Shown: positions 50,290 through 59,592, counted from the stretch's first letter. The stretch: 64,000 bases of DNA from Sneathia sanguinegens (GCF_001517935.1 NZ_LOQF01000002.1:118206-182205), one strand, 5' to 3'. The notes: a model not told the origin generated them from the sequence alone. A program made the numbers and translations.

Positions 50290-50991
50290 ATGAATAATTT
50301 GAAAATACCTAAGTCTCTTGCAATAATAATGGATGGTAATGGTCGTTGGGGAAAATTACATAAGGGAAATAGAACACAGGGGCATATTCAAGGAATAGTT
50401 GCCTTAGAAAATATAATAAAGGCTTGCATAAAATATGGTATAAAAACGCTTAGTGTTTATGCCTTTTCAACAGAAAATTGGAAAAGACCTAGCCTTGAAG
50501 TAAATACTTTGATGTTTTTATTCAAAAAATATTTAATAAATAAAAGAGAAAGTCTTTTGAAAGAAGGCATACGCTTAGTTATAAGTGGTAGTAAAACTAA
50601 TATTTCAAAAGACCTACAAAGTACAATAGACGAAACTTGTGATTTTTTAAAATCAAATGATAAACTAATTTTGAATATTTGTTTTAATTATGGAGGACAA
50701 CAAGAAATAATTGATGCAGTTAATAGCCTTATTCAAAAAGGAAAGAAAACTATAGATTTTGCTGATTTAGAAGCAAATTTGTATAACAATATCGATTTTC
50801 CTGATCTTGTTATTAGAACAGGTGGTGAACTTAGAATAAGTAATTTCCTTATTTGGCAACTTGCATATTCAGAACTATATTTTACAGATTGTTTATGGCC
50901 AGATTTTAACGAAGATGAATTATTAAAAGCTCTAAAAGATTTTTCAAATCGAGATAGACGATATGGAGGTTTAACTAATGAAAAAAAATAG
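50290..50991 (+). CDS. uppS: Undecaprenyl diphosphate synthase
   Basis: A cis-prenyltransferase that makes the C55 lipid carrier for peptidoglycan and O-glycans. 233 residues from the fourth of four in-frame start-like codons, which lies 8 nt after GGAG. Catalytic Asp in AIIMDGNGRWGK; KTLSVYAFSTENWKRP; RTGGELRISNFL and YSELYFTDCLWPDF are conserved. It overlaps cdsA by 14 nt, the common uppS-cdsA order. Confidence 0.97.
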   Translation: MNNLKIPKSLAIIMDGNGRWGKLHKGNRTQGHIQGIVALENIIKACIKYGIKTLSVYAFSTENWKRPSLEVNTLMFLFKKYLINKRESLLKEGIRLVISGSKTNISKDLQSTIDETCDFLKSNDKLILNICFNYGGQQEIIDAVNSLIQKGKKTIDFADLEANLYNNIDFPDLVIRTGGELRISNFLIWQLAYSELYFTDCLWPDFNEDELLKALKDFSNRDRRYGGLTNEKK

Positions 50992-51754
50992 AATTTTCCT
51001 TTTTTTATTTATACCTTTAATACTTTATATATTACTTTCAAGCAAATTTCTTTTTCTAGTTTTTTCGGAAATTGTTGTTTGTTTTTCTTTATACGAATTT
51101 TACAAAATGTTTAAAGAAAAAAATGTATATATGTATTTTGGACTTTTCATAGGTGCTTTTTTCCCACCTATTGTTTATTTTAAGTTACTTCCTTCGGTAT
51201 TTCTTATAGCATCTTTTTTTATAACAGCCATTATACAAATGCTTACTGATTATGATGAAAATTTCACTCAAAAATTAGCCTTAACTTTTTTTGGAATTAT
51301 GTATATTCCTTTATTATTCACCTATGGTATAAAAATACAAAACTTCCAATTTGGTGGTTTAATACTTACATATTCATTTGCTAGCATTTGGGCTTGTGAT
51401 ACCTTTGCCTATTTAATAGGTTCAAAATTTGGAAAACATAAATTATCAAAAATTTCTCCTAATAAGTCTATAGAAGGCGTTTTCGGTGGTCTTATTGGTG
51501 TTTTAATTATTAGCTACATTTTCAAATACTTTGTAGGTAAGATTTTTTATGATACCAATGTAGCCTTATTATCTATATTTTTAACAATAGTAGCCGTATT
51601 CGGTGACTTATTCGAATCAAAAATCAAAAGAGATGTAAATATTAAAGATTCAGGAAATATTCTTGCAGGTCATGGAGGTTTCATGGATAGATTTGATAGT
51701 GCTTTATTTGTTATACCTTTCATATATTTTTATTGGAGGCTATATGTTCTATAA
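50978..51754 (+). CDS. cdsA: Phosphatidate cytidylyltransferase
   Basis: Makes CDP-diacylglycerol from phosphatidate and CTP. A 258-residue polytopic membrane protein. The signature runs SPNKSIEGVFGG, then GDLFESKIKRDVNIKDSGN, HGGFMDRFDS; the usual LPGHGG is LAGHGG here. GGAGG lies 8 nt before the ATG. The next gene starts inside its last codons. Confidence 0.95.
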   Translation: MKKNRIFLFLFIPLILYILLSSKFLFLVFSEIVVCFSLYEFYKMFKEKNVYMYFGLFIGAFFPPIVYFKLLPSVFLIASFFITAIIQMLTDYDENFTQKLALTFFGIMYIPLLFTYGIKIQNFQFGGLILTYSFASIWACDTFAYLIGSKFGKHKLSKISPNKSIEGVFGGLIGVLIISYIFKYFVGKIFYDTNVALLSIFLTIVAVFGDLFESKIKRDVNIKDSGNILAGHGGFMDRFDSALFVIPFIYFYWRLYVL

Positions 51755-53057
51755 ATTAAGTGTATTTTTCGACAAAAAATATAATTTTAAAACTTTTGAT
51801 ATACAAAACTTCTTTGAGCATTTAAAGGAGTTTTTTACTATATTAAGTGAAGACTATATATTTTTTAACAATAATATAAATTTCAAAGAATTTAATCCTA
51901 ATATTATAAATTGTTTCATTGAATATACAATTGAATATAACGAAAAAAATATCGATTTAGCTTTAGCCAATTTCTTTAAAGCTTATACTTTTGTTGAAAA
52001 ATATAACTTACAAAAATTTAAATATTCTCTTAGATCTGATAAGAAATTTTATATCAATCCCAAACAAATTGATAATTTAGTTTCAAATATAGATAAACTT
52101 TTCTATATTCGTTCAGACTTAGCTGATATGTCAAAATATATTAAAGAAAATCAAAGAAAAAAATATTTAACTCTAATTAAAAATTTATCTATTACAAAAT
52201 ATAATTTAAAAAATGAAAGTTTTTTATTACGAATGCTTGATCTTAATAGTGAAATACCTGAAATAGAAAATAATCTATTAGAATATGCTAAAAATTTAGG
52301 TATAGCTTTTCAATGTTCTTTTATAACTAATAATTTAAAAATAGATAAATTAGTTTTTGCAAAAATAAAAGAACCCTTGCTTGCCTTACTTCGTTCATTT
52401 ATCAACGAAGAAAGAAAATGGCAGCATAAAAACATTCAAAAACAGATATTTAAAATTTCAATAGAATTTATACAAGATTTTTCAAAATTAAAGATTATTA
52501 TAACTTGTCCAACTATTAAAAGGAATAAAGATTTAATTTATCTTAATCAAGATAAATATATAGATCCTAATCTATCTGACAATGCTTTTTCCTTTGTGAA
52601 CTATATTCAAGCAACACAAGCACAAAATGGTAGAGTATTTATTGATGAAGACTATAATTTAGTTACGAAATTAAGACTAAAATTCTTTAGTCTTTTATGC
52701 TATATTATTCAAACTGACTTAGGCTACTTTGCAATAGATCTTTCAAAAGTAATAAAGATTTCAGAGTTTAATATTGCTAATCTAATTAAAACAGACAATA
52801 TTTCTTACTACAAAATTAATAATTTAGAATTACCAATATTAAATAAATTAGACCAAGCACAATTTGTTTTACAAATTTGTGTAAAAAAACAAAATTTCAT
52901 CTTATTAGCTAAACGAATACTATATAAAGAAAAGATATTTGTAAGACATATAAATGATATGTCTGGTGATTTCATAGGTGACTGTCTTCTAAAAGACACA
53001 AAAAAAGCCTATATATTAAATCTCGCTAAATACCTAGAAAGTAGGACAAATGAATAA
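51744..53057 (+). CDS. CheA-derived pseudokinase (P3-P4-P5/CheW-like), catalytic boxes lost
   Basis: 437 residues from ATG 51744 (MFYKLSVFFDKKYN), 4 nt after GGAGG inside the end of cdsA. Residues about 105-160 fit the CheA P3 dimerisation helices (NPKQIDNLVSNIDKLFYIRS). About 160-320 fits the ATPase domain: FLLRMLDLNSEIPEIENNLL and IKEPLLALLRSFINE copy CheA (I..RM.P....; IGEPLLHLLRNAIDH). The N-box Asn/His, the DDGxG box and the GRGVGMD lid are absent. About 325-434 fits the CheW-like P5 (GYFAIDLSKVIKI, LELPILNKL, KEKIFVRHINDM, AYILNLAKYLES). The first 100 residues are helical and unassigned. Likely a non-catalytic scaffold; I rely on recalled CheA sequence. Confidence 0.6.
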   Translation: MFYKLSVFFDKKYNFKTFDIQNFFEHLKEFFTILSEDYIFFNNNINFKEFNPNIINCFIEYTIEYNEKNIDLALANFFKAYTFVEKYNLQKFKYSLRSDKKFYINPKQIDNLVSNIDKLFYIRSDLADMSKYIKENQRKKYLTLIKNLSITKYNLKNESFLLRMLDLNSEIPEIENNLLEYAKNLGIAFQCSFITNNLKIDKLVFAKIKEPLLALLRSFINEERKWQHKNIQKQIFKISIEFIQDFSKLKIIITCPTIKRNKDLIYLNQDKYIDPNLSDNAFSFVNYIQATQAQNGRVFIDEDYNLVTKLRLKFFSLLCYIIQTDLGYFAIDLSKVIKISEFNIANLIKTDNISYYKINNLELPILNKLDQAQFVLQICVKKQNFILLAKRILYKEKIFVRHINDMSGDFIGDCLLKDTKKAYILNLAKYLESRTNE

Positions 53058-54117
53058 TAAATTACTATTGAACAAAGATTTAGAAATAATTAAGAGTCTT
53101 AATGATTCCCTACTTAAAATTACAAAACCTGAAAAAGAAGATTTTCAATTTTATGTAAAAAATATAAATAAATTAGAAAATGATAGTTTTTTTATTAAAA
53201 ATATTTCTGATATTGATAGTTTGAGTCTTCTTAAAAAAGTTTTTTCTACCATAGATAGAAATAAGGAAACTTTCTATGAATACAAAATAAATATTTTTAA
53301 TTGCTTTCATTCATTAGAAAATCTTTATCTTCTCTACCTTGATTTAGGAATAGATAATGAAAATAAAGACTTTTTTTTAGTAAAAGAACAACTTGATTCT
53401 TCATTAATTAATTTACAAAAAATATTAAATAAAAAGAACGAAAATAAGCTTTATTATTATATTAAAATAAGTCTTGATAAAAAAGTTCCTTATTTCTTTT
53501 TATCAAGAAGAATAATCTTATTAAATTTACTTGAATATGGTAATCCATATAACTATACACCTACAATTTTAGATGATGAAGATTTTGAATATTTTATACT
53601 AGATTATAAAGCAATTAAAAGCTTTGATATTTATACTTTTTTTGAAAAAGCAAAAAAAGAAGATGCTGCTATTAAAAATGTTGAAATTTATAAAATAGAC
53701 ATGAATAATAATATATACAATCTTAAATTCTATATCAAAGAAGAAAAAAATGAAAATTCTTGCTTACTTATGCCAGGTTTTAATTTTTTAGATATAGTTC
53801 ATTACAAAAATTATTACGATACCTACATAGAAAGTAAAAATCAAAGATATATTTTAGAAAAGCTTTTAAACATTTCTGATAAAAATATACAATTGGTCAG
53901 TCTTAAAAAAATCAGTGATAGAGAGGTGCGTATTTTTCTTCCATCAGAAATTAAAGTTGATAATATAAGCAAAATTAAAGATATACTAGAAGAAATTATG
54001 GTCGATAAAAATATTGCTGAGGTCTTATATTCTTCTAATCTTGACTTTTTTGCTATACAAATGTTAGAATATTTGAGGAAGAAATATAACATTGAATTTG
54101 GAAATATATTCCAATAG
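53050..54117 (+). CDS. CheA P2-like protein with STAS-like C-terminus
   Basis: 355 residues; the ATG overlaps the previous stop, so the two are translationally coupled. Residues about 134-216 match the CheA P2 (response-regulator-binding) pattern: YYYIKISLDKKVPYFFLSRR, then LLEYGNPYNYTPTILDDEDF and AAIKNVEIYKI. Residues about 279-352 look like a STAS domain (REVRIFLPSEIKVDNISKIK, IMVDKNIAEVLYSSNLDFFA, IQMLEYLRK) without a clear phosphorylatable Ser. Residues 1-130 are helical; no phospho-acceptor His motif is seen. With its neighbour it would complete most of a CheA architecture. Function unknown. Confidence 0.5.
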   Translation: MNNKLLLNKDLEIIKSLNDSLLKITKPEKEDFQFYVKNINKLENDSFFIKNISDIDSLSLLKKVFSTIDRNKETFYEYKINIFNCFHSLENLYLLYLDLGIDNENKDFFLVKEQLDSSLINLQKILNKKNENKLYYYIKISLDKKVPYFFLSRRIILLNLLEYGNPYNYTPTILDDEDFEYFILDYKAIKSFDIYTFFEKAKKEDAAIKNVEIYKIDMNNNIYNLKFYIKEEKNENSCLLMPGFNFLDIVHYKNYYDTYIESKNQRYILEKLLNISDKNIQLVSLKKISDREVRIFLPSEIKVDNISKIKDILEEIMVDKNIAEVLYSSNLDFFAIQMLEYLRKKYNIEFGNIFQ

Positions 54118-54134
54118 TTCGGAGGTAAAATATA

Positions 54135-56603
54135 ATGCAAACAATTACAAAGGAGCAATTGAAAGACAAAATAAAATTAGCTTTAAGAAGGCAATATGGA
54201 AAAACTTTTGAAGAAGCTAAACAATACGAAATATATTATGCTGTTTCAAGTGCTGTAATGGACGATGTCGTTGAAAAGTGGTATAACACTAAAAAAACTT
54301 ATGCAAAAAAACAAGTTAAGCAAATGTACTATTTTTCAGCCGAATTCTTAATGGGTCGTTATCTTGGAAATAATTTGATTAATTTACAATATGATAAACT
54401 TATTAAAGAAGTATTATCTGATTTAAATATTGATATTAGTTTAATTGAAGATAAAGAAATGGATACTGGACTTGGTAATGGTGGTTTAGGTCGTTTAGCT
54501 GCTTGTTTCCTTGACTCTTTAGCTACACTAGGTTTACCTGGTCATGGTTATGGTTTAAGATATAAATATGGTCTTTTTGAACAAAAAATTGAAAATGGTT
54601 TTCAAGTTGAATATCCTGACGATTGGACAAAATATGGAACACCTTGGGATATAAAAAGATTAGACAGAACTTTTGAAGTAAAATTTGGGGGTAATGTTGA
54701 AATACATAAAGATGAAGTTGGTAAAGAATATTACAAACGTGTTAATACTGAAAATGTAAAAGCTATTGCTTATGATGTTCCTGTAATAGGTTATGGTAAT
54801 GGTGTTGTTAATACTTTAAGACTTTGGGAAGCACAATCAATGGAAGGTTTTGATTTACAATTATTTAATGCTCAAAGATACCTTGCTGCTTCTGAAAAAG
54901 AAGTTGAAGCAGAAGACATTTCAAGAGTTCTTTATCCTAATGATACTGAAAGAAGTGGTAAATGGTTAAGATTGAAACAACAATATTTCTTTACTTCTGC
55001 CTCATTACAAGACATCGTTAGAAGATATAAGTCAATTTTTGGAAATAATTTTGATAATTTTGCAGATAAAATTGCAATACAACTTAATGATACACATCCT
55101 GTAGTAGCTATACCTGAACTTATGCGTATCTTATTAGACTACGAAAAACTAGGTTGGGATGCTGCATGGAATATTTGTAAGAAAGTATTTGCATATACAA
55201 ATCATACAATTTTATCAGAAGCTTTAGAAAAATGGGATATTTCATTAATACAACCATTACTTCCTAGAATTTATCAAATTATAGAAGAAATAAATAGAAG
55301 ATTTATTAATGATTTAAGACAAAAATATCCAAATGATTTTGATCGTATTAATAGAATGAGCATTATTTCAAATGGACAAGTTAAAATGGCTTGGCTTGCA
55401 ATAGTTGCTTCTCATGCTGTAAATGGTGTTGCTGCACTACATACAGAAATATTAAAAAATCAAGAATTAAAAGATTGGTATGAACTATATCCTGAAAAAT
55501 TCCAAAATAAGACTAATGGTATAACTCAAAGAAGATGGTTATTAAAAGCAAATCCTGAACTTGCAGAATACATAACAAAATTAATTGGTTCAGACAAATG
55601 GATAACAAATTTATCTGAATTAAAGAAACTTGAAAAATATTTAGATGATGAAAAAGTTCTTAAGAATATCATGGATATTAAATTACATAACAAACAAAAA
55701 TTAGCTAAATATATCTTTGATACTACAGGTATAGAAGTAGATCCTACCTCTATATTTGACATTCAAGTTAAAAGATTACATGAATATAAAAGACAATTAC
55801 TTAATGTATTCCATATAATGGATTTATACAATAAATTAAAAGAAAATCCTTTACTAGATATTTATCCTAGAACTTTCATTTTTGCTGCTAAATCTGCACC
55901 AGGATATAGAAGAGCTAAAGGAATTATTAAACTAATAAATTCAGTTGCTCAAGTAATCAATAATGATGCTACTATAAATAACAAGATTAAGGTTGTTTTC
56001 TTAGAAAATTATCGTGTATCTTTAGCTGAAAAAATCTTCCCTGCTGCAGATATTTCTGAACAAATATCTACTGCTGGTAAAGAAGCTTCAGGTACTGGTA
56101 ATATGAAATTTATGGTTAATGGTGCTATTACACTTGGAACTATGGATGGAGCAAATATAGAAATTGTTGAAGAAGCTGGTCTTGAAAATGAATTTATTTT
56201 CGGTCTAACTGCTGATGAAATCGAAAGATTAGATAATTATGGAAAATACAATCCTATGGAAGAATACTATGTTGTAGAAGGTCTTCAAAAAGTAATTGAA
56301 CAACTTACTGATGGTACTTATGACGATAATCACACTGGTTTATTCAAAGAAATTAAGGATTCTATACTTTATGGTGTAGAAGGTAATAGACCTGATGTTT
56401 ATTATGTATTGAAAGACTTCCCTCAATATCGTTTAACACAACAAAAAATTTCAAAGACTTTCTCTCAAAAAGAAAAATGGGCTAAGATGGCTTTGAAAAA
56501 TATTGCAAATGCTGGTAAGTTCTCTTCTGATAGAACAATTAAAGAATATGCCGATGATATTTGGAATATTAAAACTTGTAAAATAGAAAATTATATAAAA
56601 TAG
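54135..56603 (+). CDS. glgP: Glycogen/maltodextrin phosphorylase
   Basis: An 822-residue GT35 phosphorylase that releases glucose 1-phosphate from alpha-1,4-glucans. MGRYLGNNLINL, GLGNGGLGRLAACFLDSLAT near 115-135, KRLHEYKRQLLN near 545 and the PLP lysine in GTGNMKFMVNGA near 655 are all present. CGGAGG lies 12 nt upstream of the start. The product feeds the phosphoglucomutase at 17.3-19.0 kb. It is last in the uppS-cdsA-CheA-like run and ends at a strong terminator; no other glycogen gene is in the window. Confidence 0.96.
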   Translation: MQTITKEQLKDKIKLALRRQYGKTFEEAKQYEIYYAVSSAVMDDVVEKWYNTKKTYAKKQVKQMYYFSAEFLMGRYLGNNLINLQYDKLIKEVLSDLNIDISLIEDKEMDTGLGNGGLGRLAACFLDSLATLGLPGHGYGLRYKYGLFEQKIENGFQVEYPDDWTKYGTPWDIKRLDRTFEVKFGGNVEIHKDEVGKEYYKRVNTENVKAIAYDVPVIGYGNGVVNTLRLWEAQSMEGFDLQLFNAQRYLAASEKEVEAEDISRVLYPNDTERSGKWLRLKQQYFFTSASLQDIVRRYKSIFGNNFDNFADKIAIQLNDTHPVVAIPELMRILLDYEKLGWDAAWNICKKVFAYTNHTILSEALEKWDISLIQPLLPRIYQIIEEINRRFINDLRQKYPNDFDRINRMSIISNGQVKMAWLAIVASHAVNGVAALHTEILKNQELKDWYELYPEKFQNKTNGITQRRWLLKANPELAEYITKLIGSDKWITNLSELKKLEKYLDDEKVLKNIMDIKLHNKQKLAKYIFDTTGIEVDPTSIFDIQVKRLHEYKRQLLNVFHIMDLYNKLKENPLLDIYPRTFIFAAKSAPGYRRAKGIIKLINSVAQVINNDATINNKIKVVFLENYRVSLAEKIFPAADISEQISTAGKEASGTGNMKFMVNGAITLGTMDGANIEIVEEAGLENEFIFGLTADEIERLDNYGKYNPMEEYYVVEGLQKVIEQLTDGTYDDNHTGLFKEIKDSILYGVEGNRPDVYYVLKDFPQYRLTQQKISKTFSQKEKWAKMALKNIANAGKFSSDRTIKEYADDIWNIKTCKIENYIK

Positions 56604-56612
56604 AAACTAAAA

Positions 56613-56651
56613 AATGAGGTGTGTGAGTTTTTAAAACTTACACACCTTATT
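56613..56651. terminator. Bidirectional terminator between glgP and the DUF2752 gene
   Basis: AATGAGGTGTGTGAGTTT / AAACTTACACACCTTATT imperfect stem between convergent genes, followed by T-rich sequence. Confidence 0.8.
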
Positions 56652-56658
56652 TAACATT

Positions 56659-57027
56659 TTAATAAAGTAACGGATTATTAATGTTTATAATAAATACTAC
56701 TAACTGTAATAGCATAAATGTAATTATAACAGCATATTTATATTTATTTATGAATTTTATTATTAAATAATCTTTTTTTATTATGACTAAAAAAGTATAA
56801 ATAATAAAAGTTAATAAAATAGGTATACATAGTATATTATATTTTAAACTTTTTATAACATTTAATTTTGATAACTCAATAAATCCTCTAGTTAATCCAC
56901 ATCCAGGACAAGGAATTTTAAAAATATGATAAAATATGCATATTCTAATATTGAATTTATTCAATAATAATGATATAGTACCTAAAATAAATAAATCTAA
57001 ATAAACCCATTTTGCTTTAGTATACAT
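56659..57027 (-). CDS. DUF2752 membrane protein
   Basis: A 122-residue protein with three to four membrane helices. The motif IPCPGCGLTRGFIEL (about residues 38-52) is the DUF2752 signature. The function of the family is not known; its Cys pair and its frequent pairing with TM2 proteins suggest a small membrane complex. It follows the TM2 gene with no gap. Confidence 0.8.
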   Translation of the reverse strand: MYTKAKWVYLDLFILGTISLLLNKFNIRICIFYHIFKIPCPGCGLTRGFIELSKLNVIKSLKYNILCIPILLTFIIYTFLVIIKKDYLIIKFINKYKYAVIITFMLLQLVVFIININNPLLY

Positions 57028-57363
57028 TTAAATTACCAAAAATAATGTTGCTAAATTTTTTTGCTTAGTTTTCTTAACGATTGTAAACCAATCAATTATT
57101 GTTAATAATCCACAACATCCACCTGTTAATAATTTTAAAATTCCCATTCCTATATCACCAATCATAAATCTATCTATTCCTAAACTACCTAAAAAAATAG
57201 AAATTATTAATATAGTTGTGGGATCTTTTAATTCACAAGCATGAATAGCTAAAAAAGAATCATCATCTAACTTTTCTAATCTTTGCTTTATAATAGGAAT
57301 AGAAGTACTTTCAAAATATTTTGAATTTGTAACTAAATATAAATCAATTTTTTGTTTTTCCAA
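57028..57363 (-). CDS. TM2-domain protein
   Basis: 111 residues. A cytoplasmic N-terminal part (about 1-50) includes IPIIKQRLEKLDDDSFLAI, then the TM2 module: ISIFLGSLGIDRFMIGDIGM, GILKLLTGGCCGLLTIIDWF. The start is probably TTG 57363 with AAGGAGG 7 nt upstream. The family is widespread and poorly understood. It forms a unit with the DUF2752 gene. Confidence 0.8.
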   Translation of the reverse strand: MEKQKIDLYLVTNSKYFESTSIPIIKQRLEKLDDDSFLAIHACELKDPTTILIISIFLGSLGIDRFMIGDIGMGILKLLTGGCCGLLTIIDWFTIVKKTKQKNLATLFLVI

Positions 57364-57608
57364 AAAAATTCCTCCTTTATTACTTTTGCATTTATATTAT
57401 TCTTTTTTCCGTTTCTATACACTTATTATACTATATTTTTTATAAAATGCACATATTTTTTATAAATAAAGTTTAATTTTATTATTTTATTTGTATATAA
57501 TAAAAAAATAAAATATTCAAACTCTTCTCAAGACCTTTATCTAAAAAACAGGAGCTATTTGTACTAACTTAAATTACAAGGCTAAATACCTTGACTTTTA
57601 AATACTTA
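57364..57608. other. Intergenic, AT-rich; no gene seen
   Basis: It holds the TM2 gene leader with a TATAAT near 57428 on the minus strand, and a small CAAGG / CCTTG hairpin near 57576-57592 after the PspC stop that could be a weak terminator. No tRNA or other RNA fold is recognised. Confidence 0.4.
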
Positions 57609-57782
57609 TTAATCTTCTTCTGGTATAATAACAGCCATAACAACATAGAAAAATAAAGTCACACCAAAAAATAAAAATATCAATCTTACTATCACTGGAT
57701 CTATATCTAGGTATTCTGCTATACCTCCACAGACTCCAAATATCATTCTATTCTTTCTACTTCTTGTTAATCTCTTTCTCAT
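57609..57782 (-). CDS. Small PspC-domain membrane protein
   Basis: A 57-residue gene. It begins MRKRLTRSRKNRMIFGVCGG and continues IAEYLDIDPVIVRLIF, then a hydrophobic helix (LFFGVTLFFYVVMAVIIP) and EED at the end. This is a minimal PspC domain: basic lead, GVCGGIAEY turn, membrane helix. PspC proteins sense envelope stress. AAGGAG lies 7 nt upstream of the ATG, and a near-consensus promoter precedes it. No pspA or pspF is present in the window. Confidence 0.88.
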   Translation of the reverse strand: MRKRLTRSRKNRMIFGVCGGIAEYLDIDPVIVRLIFLFFGVTLFFYVVMAVIIPEED

Positions 57783-57811
57783 ACTGGTTCTCCTTAAGAT
57801 TTATTATGAAT

Positions 57812-57840
57812 ATTATATATTACTCCTTAAAAAATATCAA
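57812..57840 (-). promoter_or_regulatory. Promoter of the PspC-domain gene
   Basis: Minus-strand TTGATA (57835-57840), 17 nt, TATAAT (57812-57817). Confidence 0.7.
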
Positions 57841-57859
57841 TATTTACATATATTTCATA

Positions 57860-57888
57860 TTGTATTTTTTTATTAAATGTTTTATACT
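57860..57888 (+). promoter_or_regulatory. Promoter of the ABC exporter operon
   Basis: TTGTAT (57860-57865), 17 nt, TATACT (57883-57888), about 22 nt before the first gene; divergent from the PspC promoter. Confidence 0.65.
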
Positions 57889-57909
57889 ACACTAAAGAAA
57901 GGAGGATTT

Positions 57910-59592
57910 ATGCTCAAATTAATTGCAAGATATACAAAACAGTATAAATTTTTTGCTATTCTAGCTCCTATTTTCGTAACTCTAGAAAGCTTCCTTGAAA
58001 TGCTAATACCTTTGTATATGTCAAAGCTAGTAGATAACGGGCTTAATAAACCTATTGTCATAAAACTTTTAATTTGTACACTTTTATCCCTTATACTCGG
58101 TATTTCATCAAGCATTTCTGCTATTAAAGCTTCGTGTGGTTTTGCATCTAATCTTCGATTTGAATTATTCCAAAAAATCCAAAAATTACCATCATATACA
58201 ATAGATGAACTCGGAACGCATAGTATAATTACAAGACTTACAAAAGATATACAAAAAGCAAAAAACACATATCAATCATTAATTAGATACACCTTACGTT
58301 GCCCAATAATGGCACTTTTGTCATTTATAATGATTTTTAAAATATCTAAAAAAATTTCCATAATATTCTTTATTATGGTCCCTTTATTAATTGTTTTAAT
58401 ACTTTTAGTAATAAAGCTATTACTAAACCAACTATACATACTATTTAAATTATCTGATGATTTAAATCAAAATATTGATGAAAATTTAAAAGGTATTAAG
58501 GTAATAAAGACGTATAATAATAAGGAAAAAGAAATAAAGAAATTTAATACAATAAGTAAAAAAATCACTAAAACTTTGCAGTTCTTGGATACAACATTAG
58601 GTTCATTTTATCCACTTTTAACATTGCTAGGTTATGGTTGTAATATTTTAATGATAATAATAGCAAGTAAAATGATAATAAATAAAGAAATAACTATAGG
58701 ACTATTCCTAAGTATCTTAACATATTCAGGACAAATATTAGGTAACCTATTTGAATGTGGATATATAATATCAGACTTTGCAATGTCTAAAATATCTATC
58801 GTAAGAATATTTGAAATATTAGAAAAAGAAAATGAAGTAGACAACGGTAATATAACAAGCTTAGATAATTTTGATATAGAATTTAAAAATGTTAATTTTG
58901 ATTACCCTGCAACCCATGACGTTTTAAAAAATGTTTCATTTAAACTAAAACAAGGTGAAAGCCTTGGAATAATAGGTGCTACTGGAAGTGGTAAAACTAG
59001 TCTTGTTAATCTACTAGTTCGTCTATATAATATATCTAGTGGTAGTATAACTATAGGAAATAAAAATATTTTGGATATAAACCTTAATTATTTACGTGAT
59101 ATAGTAAGTATAGTATCGCAAAATAATACTTTATTTAAAGGTAATATATATAGTAATATGAAACTAGCAAATAGTGATTTAGATGACGAAAAAATTCTAG
59201 AAGCAATAAAAGGTGTTAGAGCTCAAAACTTTATAAGTTCACTTGACCAAACAGTAGAACAATATGGTTCTAACTTTTCAGGTGGGCAAAAACAAAGACT
59301 ATACATCGCTAGAAGCCTTTTAAAATACAGCCCTATACTAATTCTAGATGATTCTACTAGTGCAATAGATACAAAAACTGACCGTGATATAAAGAACTTT
59401 TTAAAAGGTAAAAACTGTACAAAAATTATCATAAGTCAAAAAATATCTTCTGTTTTAATGTGCGATAGAGTTATGGTATTAGATAATGGTATGATACAAG
59501 ATATAGATACTAATGAAAATCTTCTACATAATAATGAAATATACAAGGAATTTTACAATATACAAAAAGGAGGTAATTTTGATGAAGAATAG
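57910..59592 (+). CDS. ABC exporter subunit A with degenerate nucleotide site
   Basis: 560 residues from ATG 57910 (MLKLIARYTKQYKF), 4 nt after AGGAGG. Six membrane helices (about 15-300), then the ATPase: Walker A GATGSGKTS, signature FSGGQKQR, Walker B ILILDDSTSAID (Asp where the catalytic Glu is normal) and Gln in place of the H-loop His (IISQKISSV). That pattern marks the degenerate half of TM287/TM288- or BmrCD-type heterodimeric exporters. It overlaps its partner by 11 nt. Confidence 0.9.
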   Translation: MLKLIARYTKQYKFFAILAPIFVTLESFLEMLIPLYMSKLVDNGLNKPIVIKLLICTLLSLILGISSSISAIKASCGFASNLRFELFQKIQKLPSYTIDELGTHSIITRLTKDIQKAKNTYQSLIRYTLRCPIMALLSFIMIFKISKKISIIFFIMVPLLIVLILLVIKLLLNQLYILFKLSDDLNQNIDENLKGIKVIKTYNNKEKEIKKFNTISKKITKTLQFLDTTLGSFYPLLTLLGYGCNILMIIIASKMIINKEITIGLFLSILTYSGQILGNLFECGYIISDFAMSKISIVRIFEILEKENEVDNGNITSLDNFDIEFKNVNFDYPATHDVLKNVSFKLKQGESLGIIGATGSGKTSLVNLLVRLYNISSGSITIGNKNILDINLNYLRDIVSIVSQNNTLFKGNIYSNMKLANSDLDDEKILEAIKGVRAQNFISSLDQTVEQYGSNFSGGQKQRLYIARSLLKYSPILILDDSTSAIDTKTDRDIKNFLKGKNCTKIIISQKISSVLMCDRVMVLDNGMIQDIDTNENLLHNNEIYKEFYNIQKGGNFDEE

